From the NCBI GenBank assembly GCA_963752965.1, contig CAVWAJ010000016.1, forward strand, positions 434,001 through 498,000: a stretch of DNA of 64,000 nucleotides, given 5' to 3'. Position numbers and translations under genes: made by a program. Positions 8,393 to 17,010 of this stretch are shown one piece after another. Positions within the stretch are counted from its first letter, which is position 1. Each line of letters opens with the position of its first letter. The notes under the pieces are model-generated. The model was not told the DNA's origin, ran no database searches, and worked only from the letters and a program-made list of their open reading frames with translations. This DNA is from QHXW01 sp963752965. GTDB lineage: Bacteria > Acidobacteriota > Terriglobia > Bryobacterales > Bryobacteraceae.

Positions 8393-9376
8393 ATGTTCAA
8401 CTGCTGCCGTCAGGACACTTGCGTCGCTTTGCCGCTGGTGCTGCTCGCGGGCTTGCTCGCGCCGCTCGGCCGGGCGCAAGATACCGTCGCGCGGAAACGG
8501 CCCGGTTCCATCACGCCGGGCCAGGACGTCATACAGTCGAATTTCCGCATTGACAGCAACGTCGTACTCATCCATGCTTCCGTTACCGATTCGCACGGAC
8601 GTTTCATTACCGGTTTGCAGCGCGAAGATTTTCGGATCTTCGAAAACAAGACCGAGCAACATTTGCGCTATTTCTCCGCCGAAGAAATGCCCGTTTCCAT
8701 CGGATTAGTGCTGGACTTCAGCCGTAGCATGTCCAGCAACTTCAGCCAGCTTCAGGAAGCAGTCGCCCAGTTTCTGAGAACCACCAATCCGGCGGACGAA
8801 TTTTGCCTGGTAGAGTTCCGGGACCGTGCCGAGTTGACCATTGGCTTCACCCACGCGCCAGAGGAGATTCAAAATCGCGTGGTGCTTGCCCAGCCATCCG
8901 GCAGTACGGCTCTACTAGACGCCGTCTATTTGGCTCTGCGCCAGATGAAGAAGGCGCACAACGCGCGCAAGGCGCTCCTTATCGTTTCCGACGGCGGCGA
9001 TAATCACAGCCGGTACAGTGCGCGGGAAGTCGAGAATCTCGCGCGAGAATCGGATGTCGAAACTTACACGATCGGCATCGGGGCTCAGACTTCGCGGGGT
9101 CTTGCGGAATATGAGATGCCAGGAGCTCGTCTGCTGGATGAAATCAGCGAGCAGGGCGGAGGGCGGTATTACGGGATCGACCGCTCGCGGGACCTGCCCG
9201 CAACCGCGGAGAGGATCGGCCGCGAACTCCGCCATGAGTATGTGCTGGGCTACACCTCCACCAACCAGGGGCGCGACGGCAGGTACCGGCGTGTCGAGGT
9301 GAAGGTTCTGCGATCGCCGGGCCAGCCCAAGCTATCGACGTATTGGCGGCGCGGCTATTACGCTCCGGCGGATTAA
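8393..9376 (+). CDS. Secreted VWFA-related domain protein (Acidobacteria type)
   Basis: 327-aa exported protein with a signal peptide (hydrophobic residues about 11-28, cleavage near GRAQD). It carries a von Willebrand A domain. The MIDAS metal site is present as Asp108-x-Ser110-x-Ser112 (DFSRS), the Thr loop GSTALLDA and SDGGDN. The pattern matches the acidobacterial VWFA-related family. Such proteins are thought to mediate metal-dependent protein contacts outside the inner membrane; no partner is evident here. Confidence 0.85.
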   Translation: MFNCCRQDTCVALPLVLLAGLLAPLGRAQDTVARKRPGSITPGQDVIQSNFRIDSNVVLIHASVTDSHGRFITGLQREDFRIFENKTEQHLRYFSAEEMPVSIGLVLDFSRSMSSNFSQLQEAVAQFLRTTNPADEFCLVEFRDRAELTIGFTHAPEEIQNRVVLAQPSGSTALLDAVYLALRQMKKAHNARKALLIVSDGGDNHSRYSAREVENLARESDVETYTIGIGAQTSRGLAEYEMPGARLLDEISEQGGGRYYGIDRSRDLPATAERIGRELRHEYVLGYTSTNQGRDGRYRRVEVKVLRSPGQPKLSTYWRRGYYAPAD

Positions 9377-9423
9377 CCCGCGATGGCATCTTCCCGCGCT
9401 CTGCGATGCCAGTGAATCCGGCA

Positions 9424-11046
9424 TCAAAACTCCTTGAAGTCTTCGTCGAGGGGGAACGCATCTTTGCCGGCGTGCACGGCTGCCAACGACGCAGGCTTGA
9501 CGTAAGGTACTGCGGAAACGCGTTTTGGCGGCTGCGTGTGAGGGCGCTCCGCCATCGCGAGCCGTGCGGTCTGCTTCCTTTCGAACGGCCGCGAGCGGGT
9601 ACCCGCCCCTGACGTGCCTCCCACCATGCCATGTAAACGTAGAACCAGGGCCCGGAGCGTGTCGGATTGCGCACTCAACTCTTCGCAGGCTGAGGCACTC
9701 TCCTCCGCATGCGCTGCCGTGGTTTGGGTCACCTGCTGCATCTGGAGTACGGCCTTGGCAACTTGTTCGATCCCGCGCGCCTGCTCCTGGCTTCCCAGCT
9801 TCACTTCGTCTACCAGCGTTTTCACACTGACGGCACTCTCGGTGATGGACCGTACCGCAGCCGCCACGTGATCGAGCTTGGCTTTGCCGTCATTTGATCT
9901 CGCTACCGACTCCTCGATCAACTCAGTGGTATCCTTGGCCGCCTGCGCGCAGCGTTGCGCCAGGTTCCGAACTTCGTCAGCGACTACGGCAAATCCCATG
10001 CCCGCCTCACCGGCCCGCGCTGCTTCCACCGCCGCGTTCAGCGCCAGAATGTTGGTTTGGAAGGCGATCTCGTCGATGACCTTGATGATTTTAGAAATCT
10101 TGTCACTGGAGGCGTTGATCTCGTTCATCGATACGGCCATTTGATCCAGGTTCCGGTTGGCATCGCCGATGCGATCGGAAGCTTCGGCCATATTGTCAGC
10201 CGCGGTCCCGGAGTTCTGTGCGTTCCTCTGCGTCATGGAATTGATCTGTTCGCTCGACGCCGAGGTCTCTTCGAGCGACGCCGCCTGCTCTGACGATGCC
10301 TGCGCCAGCGATTGGCTGGATGCGGAAACCTGGGATGCGGCGCTCGAAATCTGATCGGCCCCCTCTGCCAATTCCGACGCAATCGCATGGAGGTCGCGCG
10401 TGCTCCGCCGGATGACGACCGCAGCCACCGCGATCAGAGCCATGCCGAGCGCCAGCAGAATTCCCACAGCCACGCGGGCTTTGCGAGAGACTTCGTCAGC
10501 ACGATCAAAGGCGTCCAGACTCAACCGTTGTTGTAATGAAAGCAATTCGTCGATATTCTTCGTAACGCCCGCTCCGACCGGCACCAGCCGGTCCGCGTCC
10601 ATTTGAACCGCTTCGCGGACTTGCCCATCGGTGCACATCTTGACAATCTCGGGTTGGATTCGCGCATACTCCGCGGCACCGCTCTCGATGCTGTCGGCCA
10701 ACTGGCGGCCCCGTTCTAAGACCAACAGAGGCCTCAACGCGCGAATCTTCTCGCCAATCCCCGCCATCGATTTGGCGAACAGCTCCTTGTTCAACTGCAC
10801 TTTTTCGGCGTTGTTGATGCTCGAGAAGAGCAGAATGCCGCGCTGCGCCAGCCGGAAAGTCAGAGCAGCGGTCTTTATATCCGCCATGATCTCGACCTTT
10901 TTCGCTGCCCGATGGACGGCCGTGTCGAGTTCATTTTTCAGTTTCGCGATGTAAACCCATGTGCACACCCCCATTGCGACAGATAACACTCCCATCATCG
11001 CGAAACACGCCGCCAGCTTCTTGCCGATCGTCACTTGGGATTTCAT
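9424..11046 (-). CDS. Methyl-accepting chemotaxis protein
   Basis: Chemoreceptor of 540 aa. TM1 is about residues 11-33, followed by a roughly 155-residue periplasmic four-helix-bundle-like sensor, TM2 about 192-212, and a cytoplasmic signalling domain. The HAMP segment is short or absent. The hairpin tip is the canonical EIAFQTNILALNAAVEAARA followed by GMGFAVVADEVRNLA, which contacts CheA/CheW. The C-terminus ends DFKEF, resembling the aromatic-x-x-Phe tail used to tether CheR/CheB. No other che gene is in the window, so it must feed a system elsewhere. Confidence 0.92.
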   Translation of the reverse strand: MKSQVTIGKKLAACFAMMGVLSVAMGVCTWVYIAKLKNELDTAVHRAAKKVEIMADIKTAALTFRLAQRGILLFSSINNAEKVQLNKELFAKSMAGIGEKIRALRPLLVLERGRQLADSIESGAAEYARIQPEIVKMCTDGQVREAVQMDADRLVPVGAGVTKNIDELLSLQQRLSLDAFDRADEVSRKARVAVGILLALGMALIAVAAVVIRRSTRDLHAIASELAEGADQISSAASQVSASSQSLAQASSEQAASLEETSASSEQINSMTQRNAQNSGTAADNMAEASDRIGDANRNLDQMAVSMNEINASSDKISKIIKVIDEIAFQTNILALNAAVEAARAGEAGMGFAVVADEVRNLAQRCAQAAKDTTELIEESVARSNDGKAKLDHVAAAVRSITESAVSVKTLVDEVKLGSQEQARGIEQVAKAVLQMQQVTQTTAAHAEESASACEELSAQSDTLRALVLRLHGMVGGTSGAGTRSRPFERKQTARLAMAERPHTQPPKRVSAVPYVKPASLAAVHAGKDAFPLDEDFKEF

Positions 11047-11082
11047 GAAACCCCTTGCTCCTTCCTACCTTGCAGGATTCCT

Positions 11083-11241
11083 GCTACCGTAGCTCCTCGC
11101 AGAAATCGCCCAAATCACCAGGCGGAGACCTTGCGCGGTCTCCCAACCAAACAATCGGCCGTGAAGGGATCCGGCTTTAGCGGCCTGCCGCGAGTACCAG
11201 CCGCCTTCAATAGCAAGCACCGGTAGCTTTCTGCGAAGCTA
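11083..11241. other. Structured intergenic block with crossing inverted repeats
   Basis: The divergent gap between the chemoreceptor and threonine dehydrogenase is full of inverted repeats. GCTACCG (11083-11089) pairs with CGGTAGC (11221-11227), and CGCAGAAA (11098-11105) pairs with TTTCTGCG (11228-11235); the two pairings cross. Local alternatives are GCTAC/GTAGC at 11083-11093, GGAGACC/GGTCTCC at 11124-11143, and TAGCTT/AAGCTA at 11224-11241. This could be a structured leader RNA for either gene or a small inverted-repeat element. It does not match a riboswitch class that I can name. Confidence 0.45.
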
Positions 11242-11250
11242 GAAAGAGCA

Positions 11251-12279
11251 ATGAAAGCTCTCGTCAAGAAACTCGCCGAGCCCGGATTGTGGCTGGAAGA
11301 CGTCCCCGAACCCAAGATCGGGATCAACGACGTTCTCATTCACGTGAAACGCGCCTCGGTCTGCGGCACCGACGTCCACATCTACAACTGGGACGCCTGG
11401 GCCCAACAGGCGATCCCGGTGCCGATGGTCATCGGGCATGAGTTCGTCGGAGAGATCGCGCAGGTTGGCTCCAACGTTCCCGACTTCTTCCCGGGCCAAA
11501 TCGTCAGCGGGGAAGGCCACGTGGTCTGCGGCCACTGCCGCAACTGTCTGGCGGGACGCCGCCACCTCTGCGCGCGCACCAGCGGCGTTGGCGTGAACCG
11601 GCCCGGCGCCTTCGCCGAATACATCGCGGTGCCCATGAGCAACGTGTGGGTGCATTCCCCGCACGTGGATCTCGATGTGGCGAGCATTTTCGATCCCTTC
11701 GGCAACGCCGTCCACACCGCGCTCTCGTTCCCTGTGCTGGGCGAAGACGTGCTCGTCACCGGCGCCGGGCCGATCGGTCTGATGGCCGCGGCCGTCGCTC
11801 GCCACGCGGGCGCGCGTTTCGTCGTGATCACCGACGTCAATCCTTACCGCCTGGCGCTCGCATCCAAAGTGGGTGTCACCCGCGCCGTCGACGTACGTTC
11901 CGAAAAGCTAGCCGACGTGCAGCAGCAACTCGGTATGAAAGAAGGTTTCGACATCGGCCTCGAAATGTCCGGCAACGCCGCCGCCCTCAGAGACATGATT
12001 GCCAACATGTGCCACGGCGGCAAAATCGCGATGCTCGGCATTCCCTCCGAGCCCATGGCCATGGATTGGCGCACCGTCATCTTCAGCATGCTCACCATCA
12101 AAGGCATCTACGGCCGCGAAATGTACGAGACCTGGTACAAGATGACCGTCATGCTCCAATCCGGCCTCGACATCAAGCCCGTCATCACCCACCGCTTCCC
12201 CTACACCGACTTCGAGCAGGCCTTCACGGTCATGCGCAAAGGCGAATCAGGCAAAGTGATATTGAACTGGGAGATGTAG
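11251..12279 (+). CDS. tdh: L-threonine 3-dehydrogenase
   Basis: Zinc-dependent medium-chain dehydrogenase, 342 aa, oxidising L-threonine to 2-amino-3-oxobutanoate with NAD+. Catalytic zinc ligands are Cys38 (ASVCGTDVHIYNWD) and His63-Glu64 (GHEFVGE). Structural zinc cysteines are 93, 96, 99 and 107. The NAD-binding loop is TGAGPIGLMA. The CGTDVHIYxWD signature is specific to Tdh within the family. The partner 2-amino-3-ketobutyrate CoA ligase (kbl) is not adjacent. Confidence 0.93.
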   Translation: MKALVKKLAEPGLWLEDVPEPKIGINDVLIHVKRASVCGTDVHIYNWDAWAQQAIPVPMVIGHEFVGEIAQVGSNVPDFFPGQIVSGEGHVVCGHCRNCLAGRRHLCARTSGVGVNRPGAFAEYIAVPMSNVWVHSPHVDLDVASIFDPFGNAVHTALSFPVLGEDVLVTGAGPIGLMAAAVARHAGARFVVITDVNPYRLALASKVGVTRAVDVRSEKLADVQQQLGMKEGFDIGLEMSGNAAALRDMIANMCHGGKIAMLGIPSEPMAMDWRTVIFSMLTIKGIYGREMYETWYKMTVMLQSGLDIKPVITHRFPYTDFEQAFTVMRKGESGKVILNWEM

Positions 12280-12287
12280 GGTTTTTC

Positions 12288-12315
12288 ATTCGCGTAAATT
12301 CGCGTGCATTCGCGG
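12288..12315. repeat. Three ATTCGCG repeats on a 10-bp period
   Basis: ATTCGCG(T/G) starts at 12288, 12298 and 12308, exactly one helical turn apart, in the gap between tdh and ybaK. The even phasing would place all copies on one DNA face, which suits a protein-binding site. It may instead be a drifted simple repeat. Confidence 0.4.
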
Positions 12316-12322
12316 CCCAATT

Positions 12323-12796
12323 ATGAAAACCAACGCCGTTCGCCTGCTGGATAAACTCGGCATCCGCTACGAACTCCGCGACTACGAAGTCGACCCCGAC
12401 GACCTGGACGCCGGAACCGTCGCCGCCAAGATCGGCCTGCCCGCCGAGCAGGTCTTCAAGACCTTGGTAGCCCGCGGCGACCGCAATGGCATTTGCCTCG
12501 CCGTGGTGCCCGCCGACGCGCATCTCGACGAGAAGGCGCTAGCGCGGCTCACCGGCGACCGCAAAGTGGAAGTGGTCCCGCTGAAAGAAGTGCAGCCCCT
12601 AACTGGCTACATTCGCGGTGGCGTGACCGCGCTCGCCTCAAAGCGCAACTATCCCGTCTACCTCGACGAAACCGCCGACCTGTTCGACGTGATCTCCGTA
12701 TCCGCCGGCGTACGCGGAACGCAGATACTGCTCGCGCCGAAAGATTATTTGGCGGCCGTGGAAGGTAAGGTAGGAGCGATTGGAAGAAAGGTATAA
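12323..12796 (+). CDS. ybaK: Cys-tRNA(Pro)/Cys-tRNA(Cys) deacylase, YbaK/EbsC family
   Basis: 157-aa trans-editing deacylase that hydrolyses mischarged Cys-tRNA(Pro). The start MKTNAVRLLDKLGIRYELRDYEVD and the central segment EQVFKTLVARGDR are typical, as is the GGVTALASKRNYPVYLDE region that holds the catalytic pocket (GGxSPxGxKK-like, diverged here). Length fits the family. It lies 43 bp after tdh and its end overlaps the following RHH antitoxin frame by 17 bases. Confidence 0.9.
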   Translation: MKTNAVRLLDKLGIRYELRDYEVDPDDLDAGTVAAKIGLPAEQVFKTLVARGDRNGICLAVVPADAHLDEKALARLTGDRKVEVVPLKEVQPLTGYIRGGVTALASKRNYPVYLDETADLFDVISVSAGVRGTQILLAPKDYLAAVEGKVGAIGRKV

Positions 12797-13037
12797 CAGT
12801 ATCGTGCGTGTAAGGACGTCCATCACACTCCCTGCGGAATTAGTGAAGAGGATCGATGCGGCTGACTCAAACCGCTCGGCCTTCATCGAACGGGCAGTGC
12901 GCGCCTACCTTTCCCAACTTCGACAAGCCGACGACATCCGAATCATCAACGCCAATGCAGACCGTTTGAACAGAGAGTCTATGGATGTGCTGGGTTACCA
13001 GCGGCGTCAACGGTGCGCAAGTAAAACGCTACAATAG
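12780..13037 (+). CDS. Ribbon-helix-helix (CopG/MazE-like) antitoxin, apparently orphan
   Basis: 85-aa protein with an N-terminal RHH DNA-binding domain (VRTSITLPAELVKRIDAAD...RSAFIERAVRAYL). The C-terminal INANADRLNRESMDVLGYQ resembles the toxin-binding tail of MazE-type antitoxins that normally precede a MazF/PemK toxin. After GYQ the frame turns to RRQRCASKTLQ and stops, and hicBA follows instead of a toxin. Start chosen as TTG at 12780, with AGGAG just upstream; GTG at 12804 is an alternative. Confidence 0.68.
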   Translation: MEERYNSIVRVRTSITLPAELVKRIDAADSNRSAFIERAVRAYLSQLRQADDIRIINANADRLNRESMDVLGYQRRQRCASKTLQ

Positions 13038-13041
13038 GACT

Positions 13042-13233
13042 ATGAACAGGGCCCGCTACGTCTATTGGCAAGACGGAGAGCAATGGCTCGGATACTTTGA
13101 GGAGTACCCGGACTACATGACTCAGGGCGAGAGCCTCGAGGATTTACAGGAAAGCCTAAAAGACCTGTACCAAGACCTAACGAGTGGCGAGATTCCCGGG
13201 ATACGAAAGATAGCTGAACTAACTGTTCCATGA
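13042..13233 (+). CDS. hicB: HicB-family antitoxin
   Basis: 63-aa HicB-like protein with the partially degraded RNase H-like fold typical of HicB: YVYWQDGEQWLGYFEEYPDY followed by TQGESLEDLQESLKDLYQDL. ATG at 13042 is 4 bp after the RHH antitoxin stop, so the three genes form one transcription unit. Its stop overlaps the hicA ATG (ATGA). The acidic composition fits an antitoxin that neutralises basic HicA. It lacks an added DNA-binding domain, so the upstream RHH protein may supply repression. Confidence 0.8.
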   Translation: MNRARYVYWQDGEQWLGYFEEYPDYMTQGESLEDLQESLKDLYQDLTSGEIPGIRKIAELTVP

Positions 13234-13406
13234 AGCGGCAGGATCTGATCCGCCGTCTCGAAGAATCGGGATGTGTCCTGGTGCGGCATGGTGGCCGCCA
13301 CGACTGGTACCGGAATCCTAAAACCGGCCAATCTCAACCGGTTCCGCGTCACAGAGAGATCAACGAGCACGTCGCCAGGAACATTCTGAAGAAACTGAAA
13401 GGTTAG
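13230..13406 (+). CDS. hicA: HicA-family mRNA interferase toxin
   Basis: 58-aa basic protein reading MKRQDLIRRLEESGCVLVRH... with the catalytic-His region RHGGRHDWYRNPKTG and VPRHREIN. This is the double-stranded-RNA-binding-like HicA fold, a ribosome-independent mRNA interferase. ATG at 13230 overlaps the hicB stop by 4 bases. The antitoxin-first order is the reverse of the classical hicAB order but is common for this subfamily. Confidence 0.83.
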   Translation: MKRQDLIRRLEESGCVLVRHGGRHDWYRNPKTGQSQPVPRHREINEHVARNILKKLKG

Positions 13407-13589
13407 TGTTGCGACCTGCCAGCCATCGATCACTTCCCCAACCGTTGCTGGTATTGGAAGCCAAAGGAACCTCGTCTGAATCTGCACGCGCTGGAACCAG
13501 ACACATGCATTGCTCCTGACCGGAGCACGCTCGTCGCAAATTCGCCATCAGATAACTTGGCGTCTTCCCGCCCCCCTGGGGGCCGCACG

Positions 13590-13952
13590 TCAATCGTGGC
13601 GATCCTCTTGTTCGCGTTCTAGGCCGAGCGTGGTAAATTGGCGCGGCGGCGGACCCACGGCCAACTTTGGTGGTACTACAAGTAGCGCGACTGGTACGAC
13701 GACTGTCCCAACCAAAAACCCAATGGGAAGCCATAATAGCGATAGGGTCATCACACTCCTAGCCCCGGCTAACCACATTAGTAGGAGTCCGATCACACCG
13801 CTGAACAACACCAAGGTGCGCGCATATGCGGTCGGTACTCGGAGGACACGGCCGCACCGTACGCAATGCACACCCTCGGAGAATATGCCCTTGGATGCAA
13901 CTACTCGATTACAACAGGAAGGACACTGTAACCCCCTTTTTTGCCTTAGCAT
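13590..13952 (-). CDS. Zinc-ribbon membrane protein
   Basis: 120-aa protein with an N-terminal zinc ribbon, CPSC at residues 10-13 and CVRC at about 30-33, then two transmembrane helices (about 48-66 and 74-93) and a short polar tail. The family is not recognised. The layout, cytoplasmic zinc ribbon on a two-helix anchor, is common in small proteins of unknown function. The flanking DNA (13407-13589 and 13953-14084) shows no gene. Confidence 0.65.
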   Translation of the reverse strand: MLRQKRGLQCPSCCNRVVASKGIFSEGVHCVRCGRVLRVPTAYARTLVLFSGVIGLLLMWLAGARSVMTLSLLWLPIGFLVGTVVVPVALLVVPPKLAVGPPPRQFTTLGLEREQEDRHD

Positions 13953-14084
13953 AGTAGTCGCACTCGAATAACAGAGGTTCCGTTTCTACTGCTGTTCGCT
14001 ACACCAAGACTTTGCCGCCCTAGGACATTTGTCAGGCCCTGTCTAGTCAATGCATAAAACGTGACTTCGAAGTGACGCGATCTC

Positions 14085-16907
14085 TCACCTCAAATACTTC
14101 CCTGTCCAAGACCCCTCCGCCTTCGCGATCTGCTCCGGCGTCCCCGTCGCCACGATGTGACCGCCCCGCTCTCCGCCCTCTGGCCCCAGGTCGATCACCC
14201 AGTCCGCCGCACGGATCACGTCGAGATTGTGCTCGATCACCAGCAGCGATCCACCGTTTTCAATCAGCCGCTGAAACGCTCCCAGCAGTTTGGCGATGTC
14301 GTCGAAGTGCAGCCCCGTCGTCGGTTCGTCGAAAATGTACAGCGTGCCTTCGCACGATGCCTGCGCGAGGTGCGCGGCCAGCTTCACCCGCTGCGCTTCT
14401 CCGCCCGAAAGCGTTGTCGCCGATTGGCCCAGCCGCAGGTAGCCCAGCCCGACATCTGACAGCACCTTCAGCTTCGAAACGAGGCGTGGCGTCCCGTTAA
14501 AAAACCGGATGGCCTCGTCCACCGTCAGTTGCAGCACCTCGTGAACGTTCAGTCCCTGGTAGCGAATATCCAGAATGCTGCTCTTGAAGCGAGTGCCCTT
14601 GCATTCCTCGCAGATCAGCTCCACATCCGCCAGAAACTGCATCTCCACCGTCACCGTGCCGTCGCCTTGGCAGGTTTCGCAGCGCCCGCCGGGAATGTTG
14701 AACGAAAAGTGGCCGGCCGTGTAGCCGCGCTTCTCGGCGTCCTTAGTTGACGCAAACAGCGAGCGAATCACATCGAACGCCTTGATGTACGTCACCGGAT
14801 TCGAGCGCGGCGTGCGCCCAATCGGCGATTGGTCCACCAGCACCACCTCGCGCAGCCGCTCCGCGCCATCCACGCGCCGGCACGTCATCTTGGCGCCCGA
14901 GGATTCCAGCGCTTCATCCGCTGCCAGCGCTTCGTTCTCTACCGCCGCCTCGGTTTTCTGCAACAGCGCTTCGAGCGAGCGATACACCACGTCATGCACC
15001 AGCGTCGATTTGCCCGACCCCGATACCCCTGTCACGCACACCAGCATGCCGAGCGGTATCTCGACGTCGATGTTCTTGAGGTTGTGCAGCCGCGCGCCGG
15101 AAATCCGTAGCATGCGCTTGCGGTCCACGCGCCGCTTCTCGCGCCGTGAAGCCACGTGCATCTCCCCGCGCAGGTAACGGCCTGTTAGCGACCCATCGCC
15201 GTCCCGCAGCAGATCGCTGTACGAGCCCTCGTAAATGATTCTGCCGCCGTTCTCACCTGCGCCGGGCCCCAGATCCACGATGTGATCCGCCGACCGCATC
15301 ACCTCCGGATCGTGCTCCACCACCACAATCGTGTTCCCCAACTCGCGCAACTCTTCGAGAATCCGGATCAACCGCCCCGTATCGCGCGTGTGCAGCCCGA
15401 TCGATGGCTCATCCAGCACGTAGCACGCACCCACCAGCCGCGATCCCAGGCAGGTTGCGAGCTGAATGCGCTGCGCTTCCCCGCCCGAAAGCGTCGCCGC
15501 CAGCCTGTCGAGCGTCAGGTAGTCGAGCCCCACATCGTTCAGAAATTTCAATCGCTGCTGGATTTCCACCAGAATTTTTTCGGCGATGGCCTTTTCTTCC
15601 GGCGTCAGCTCCAGCACTTCGAAAAACGCCTGTGCCTCGGCAATGTTCATGCGGACGACATCGGCGAGATTCTTGCCGCTCACACGTACGTACAGCGCTT
15701 CCTTCCGCAGCCGCGCGCCGTTGCACTCCGGGCAGCGTGCATAGCCGCGATAACGGCTCAGAAACACGCGCACATGCAGCTTGTACTTTTTCGTTTCCAG
15801 ATAATTGAAGAATCCACGCACGCCAGGAAATCCCGGGCCGCCATCGATGACGTAGTTCTTCTCCTCGTCCGTCAGGTCGCAGAACGGCACCGTCATTCGC
15901 ACCTTACGGCCTTTCGGCGACGCCACTGCCTTCTTCAGCTTCAACAACCACTCGCGGCCTTTGGGCTTGGTCCAAGGCTCTATGGCGCCTTGCTCAAGCG
16001 ACAAACCCTTATCGGGAATCGCCAAGTCCATGTCGTAGTCGATGGTGTTGCCGAAGCCCTGGCATCGTGGACATGCGCCCGCCGGGCTGTTGAAGCTGAA
16101 TAGCGCCGGCTCCGGTTCCGTGAATGTGATCCCGCACCGCTTGCACGCGAATTTCTCGCTAAACCGCAGCTTCTCGCCCGACGCGGCATTTTCGAAAACA
16201 ACCTCGCCCGCCTCTCGATAGCTGATCTCGGTCGTATCCACGACGCGCTGATGTAAATCCGCCGCAATCGCAATCCGGTCAGCCAGCACGTACAGCGGCT
16301 TGGAAAAGTTGATGTCGAGCAATGACTCCGGAGTCGAAAACTCGAACGTTCGCCCTTCCTGAAATAGCCGGTTGAACCCCTTCTTGCGCAGCTCGAATAG
16401 ATGATCGCGCAACTGCTGCGTGTCCGGCTTCTCCGCGTGCGTCACCGGAAACAGCGCGTACCAACGCGAACCCTCCGGCTGCGCTAGCATCTGCGCGGCA
16501 ACTTGATCCACCGTGTCCTTCTCTACGCGCCGCCCGCACTGCGGGCAGAACGTGCGGCCCACGCGCGCAAACAGCAACCGCAAGAAGTCGTAGCATTCCG
16601 TCGACGTCGCCACCGTCGAGCGCGGATTGCGGCTCGTATTCTTCTGGCGGATCGCAATCGCCGGCGCGATGCCGTCAATCTCGTCGACTTCCGGCTTTTC
16701 CATACGCTCCAGAAACTGCCGCGCGTAAGCCGAGAGCGATTCGACATACCTCCGCTGCCCCTCCGCGTAGATGGTGTCGAATGCCAGCGACGACTTCCCA
16801 GATCCCGAAACACCCGTGATCACCGTCAATTGGTTGTGCGGGATTGCGAGCGAGATATTCTTGAGGTTGTGGACCCGCGCGCCGCGGATGTCGATGGATT
16901 CTTCCAC
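14085..16907 (-). CDS. uvrA: Excinuclease ABC subunit A
   Basis: Damage-recognition ATPase of nucleotide excision repair, 940 aa, normal UvrA size. Two ABC ATPase modules are present, each with a Walker A (GVSGSGKSSLAFDT and GVSGSGKSTLVHD) and LSGGEAQR signatures. Zinc-binding cysteines occur as CKRC...CPRC in the first insert and CETC...CEEC in the second. The start is GTG at 16907 with AGGA upstream. A TATACT box on the minus strand at 16952-16957 is a candidate promoter. uvrB and uvrC are not in the window. Confidence 0.96.
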   Translation of the reverse strand: MEESIDIRGARVHNLKNISLAIPHNQLTVITGVSGSGKSSLAFDTIYAEGQRRYVESLSAYARQFLERMEKPEVDEIDGIAPAIAIRQKNTSRNPRSTVATSTECYDFLRLLFARVGRTFCPQCGRRVEKDTVDQVAAQMLAQPEGSRWYALFPVTHAEKPDTQQLRDHLFELRKKGFNRLFQEGRTFEFSTPESLLDINFSKPLYVLADRIAIAADLHQRVVDTTEISYREAGEVVFENAASGEKLRFSEKFACKRCGITFTEPEPALFSFNSPAGACPRCQGFGNTIDYDMDLAIPDKGLSLEQGAIEPWTKPKGREWLLKLKKAVASPKGRKVRMTVPFCDLTDEEKNYVIDGGPGFPGVRGFFNYLETKKYKLHVRVFLSRYRGYARCPECNGARLRKEALYVRVSGKNLADVVRMNIAEAQAFFEVLELTPEEKAIAEKILVEIQQRLKFLNDVGLDYLTLDRLAATLSGGEAQRIQLATCLGSRLVGACYVLDEPSIGLHTRDTGRLIRILEELRELGNTIVVVEHDPEVMRSADHIVDLGPGAGENGGRIIYEGSYSDLLRDGDGSLTGRYLRGEMHVASRREKRRVDRKRMLRISGARLHNLKNIDVEIPLGMLVCVTGVSGSGKSTLVHDVVYRSLEALLQKTEAAVENEALAADEALESSGAKMTCRRVDGAERLREVVLVDQSPIGRTPRSNPVTYIKAFDVIRSLFASTKDAEKRGYTAGHFSFNIPGGRCETCQGDGTVTVEMQFLADVELICEECKGTRFKSSILDIRYQGLNVHEVLQLTVDEAIRFFNGTPRLVSKLKVLSDVGLGYLRLGQSATTLSGGEAQRVKLAAHLAQASCEGTLYIFDEPTTGLHFDDIAKLLGAFQRLIENGGSLLVIEHNLDVIRAADWVIDLGPEGGERGGHIVATGTPEQIAKAEGSWTGKYLR

Positions 16908-16951
16908 GAGCGATCCTACTGCTTGTAACTTTGGGGTGGGATTAATCCTCT

Positions 16952-16957
16952 AGTATA
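16952..16957 (-). promoter_or_regulatory. Candidate uvrA -10 box
   Basis: TATACT reads on the minus strand 45 bp before the uvrA GTG. No convincing -35 is visible, and no LexA-type palindrome was recognised around it. Confidence 0.3.
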
Positions 16958-17010
16958 CCAGCGGGCTCAGTGTGCTCCCCGTCACAAACGAGTACTATAG
17001 ATGAGACCCC

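Noticed and set aside
9377..9423. Terminator between the VWFA and chemoreceptor genes
   Set aside because: Only a 6-bp GGCATC/GATGCC pair is present, too weak to call.
11083..11241. Glycine or c-di-GMP (GEMM) riboswitch in front of tdh or the chemoreceptor
   Set aside because: Function would fit, but the conserved core sequences of these classes are missing.
13360..13734. Minus-strand frame of 124 codons
   Set aside because: Overlaps the zinc-ribbon membrane gene and has no domain; the ribbon frame is better supported.
15282..16103. Plus-strand frame of 273 codons inside uvrA
   Set aside because: Antisense shadow of a clear UvrA; composition is His/Arg-rich as in chance frames of GC-rich DNA.
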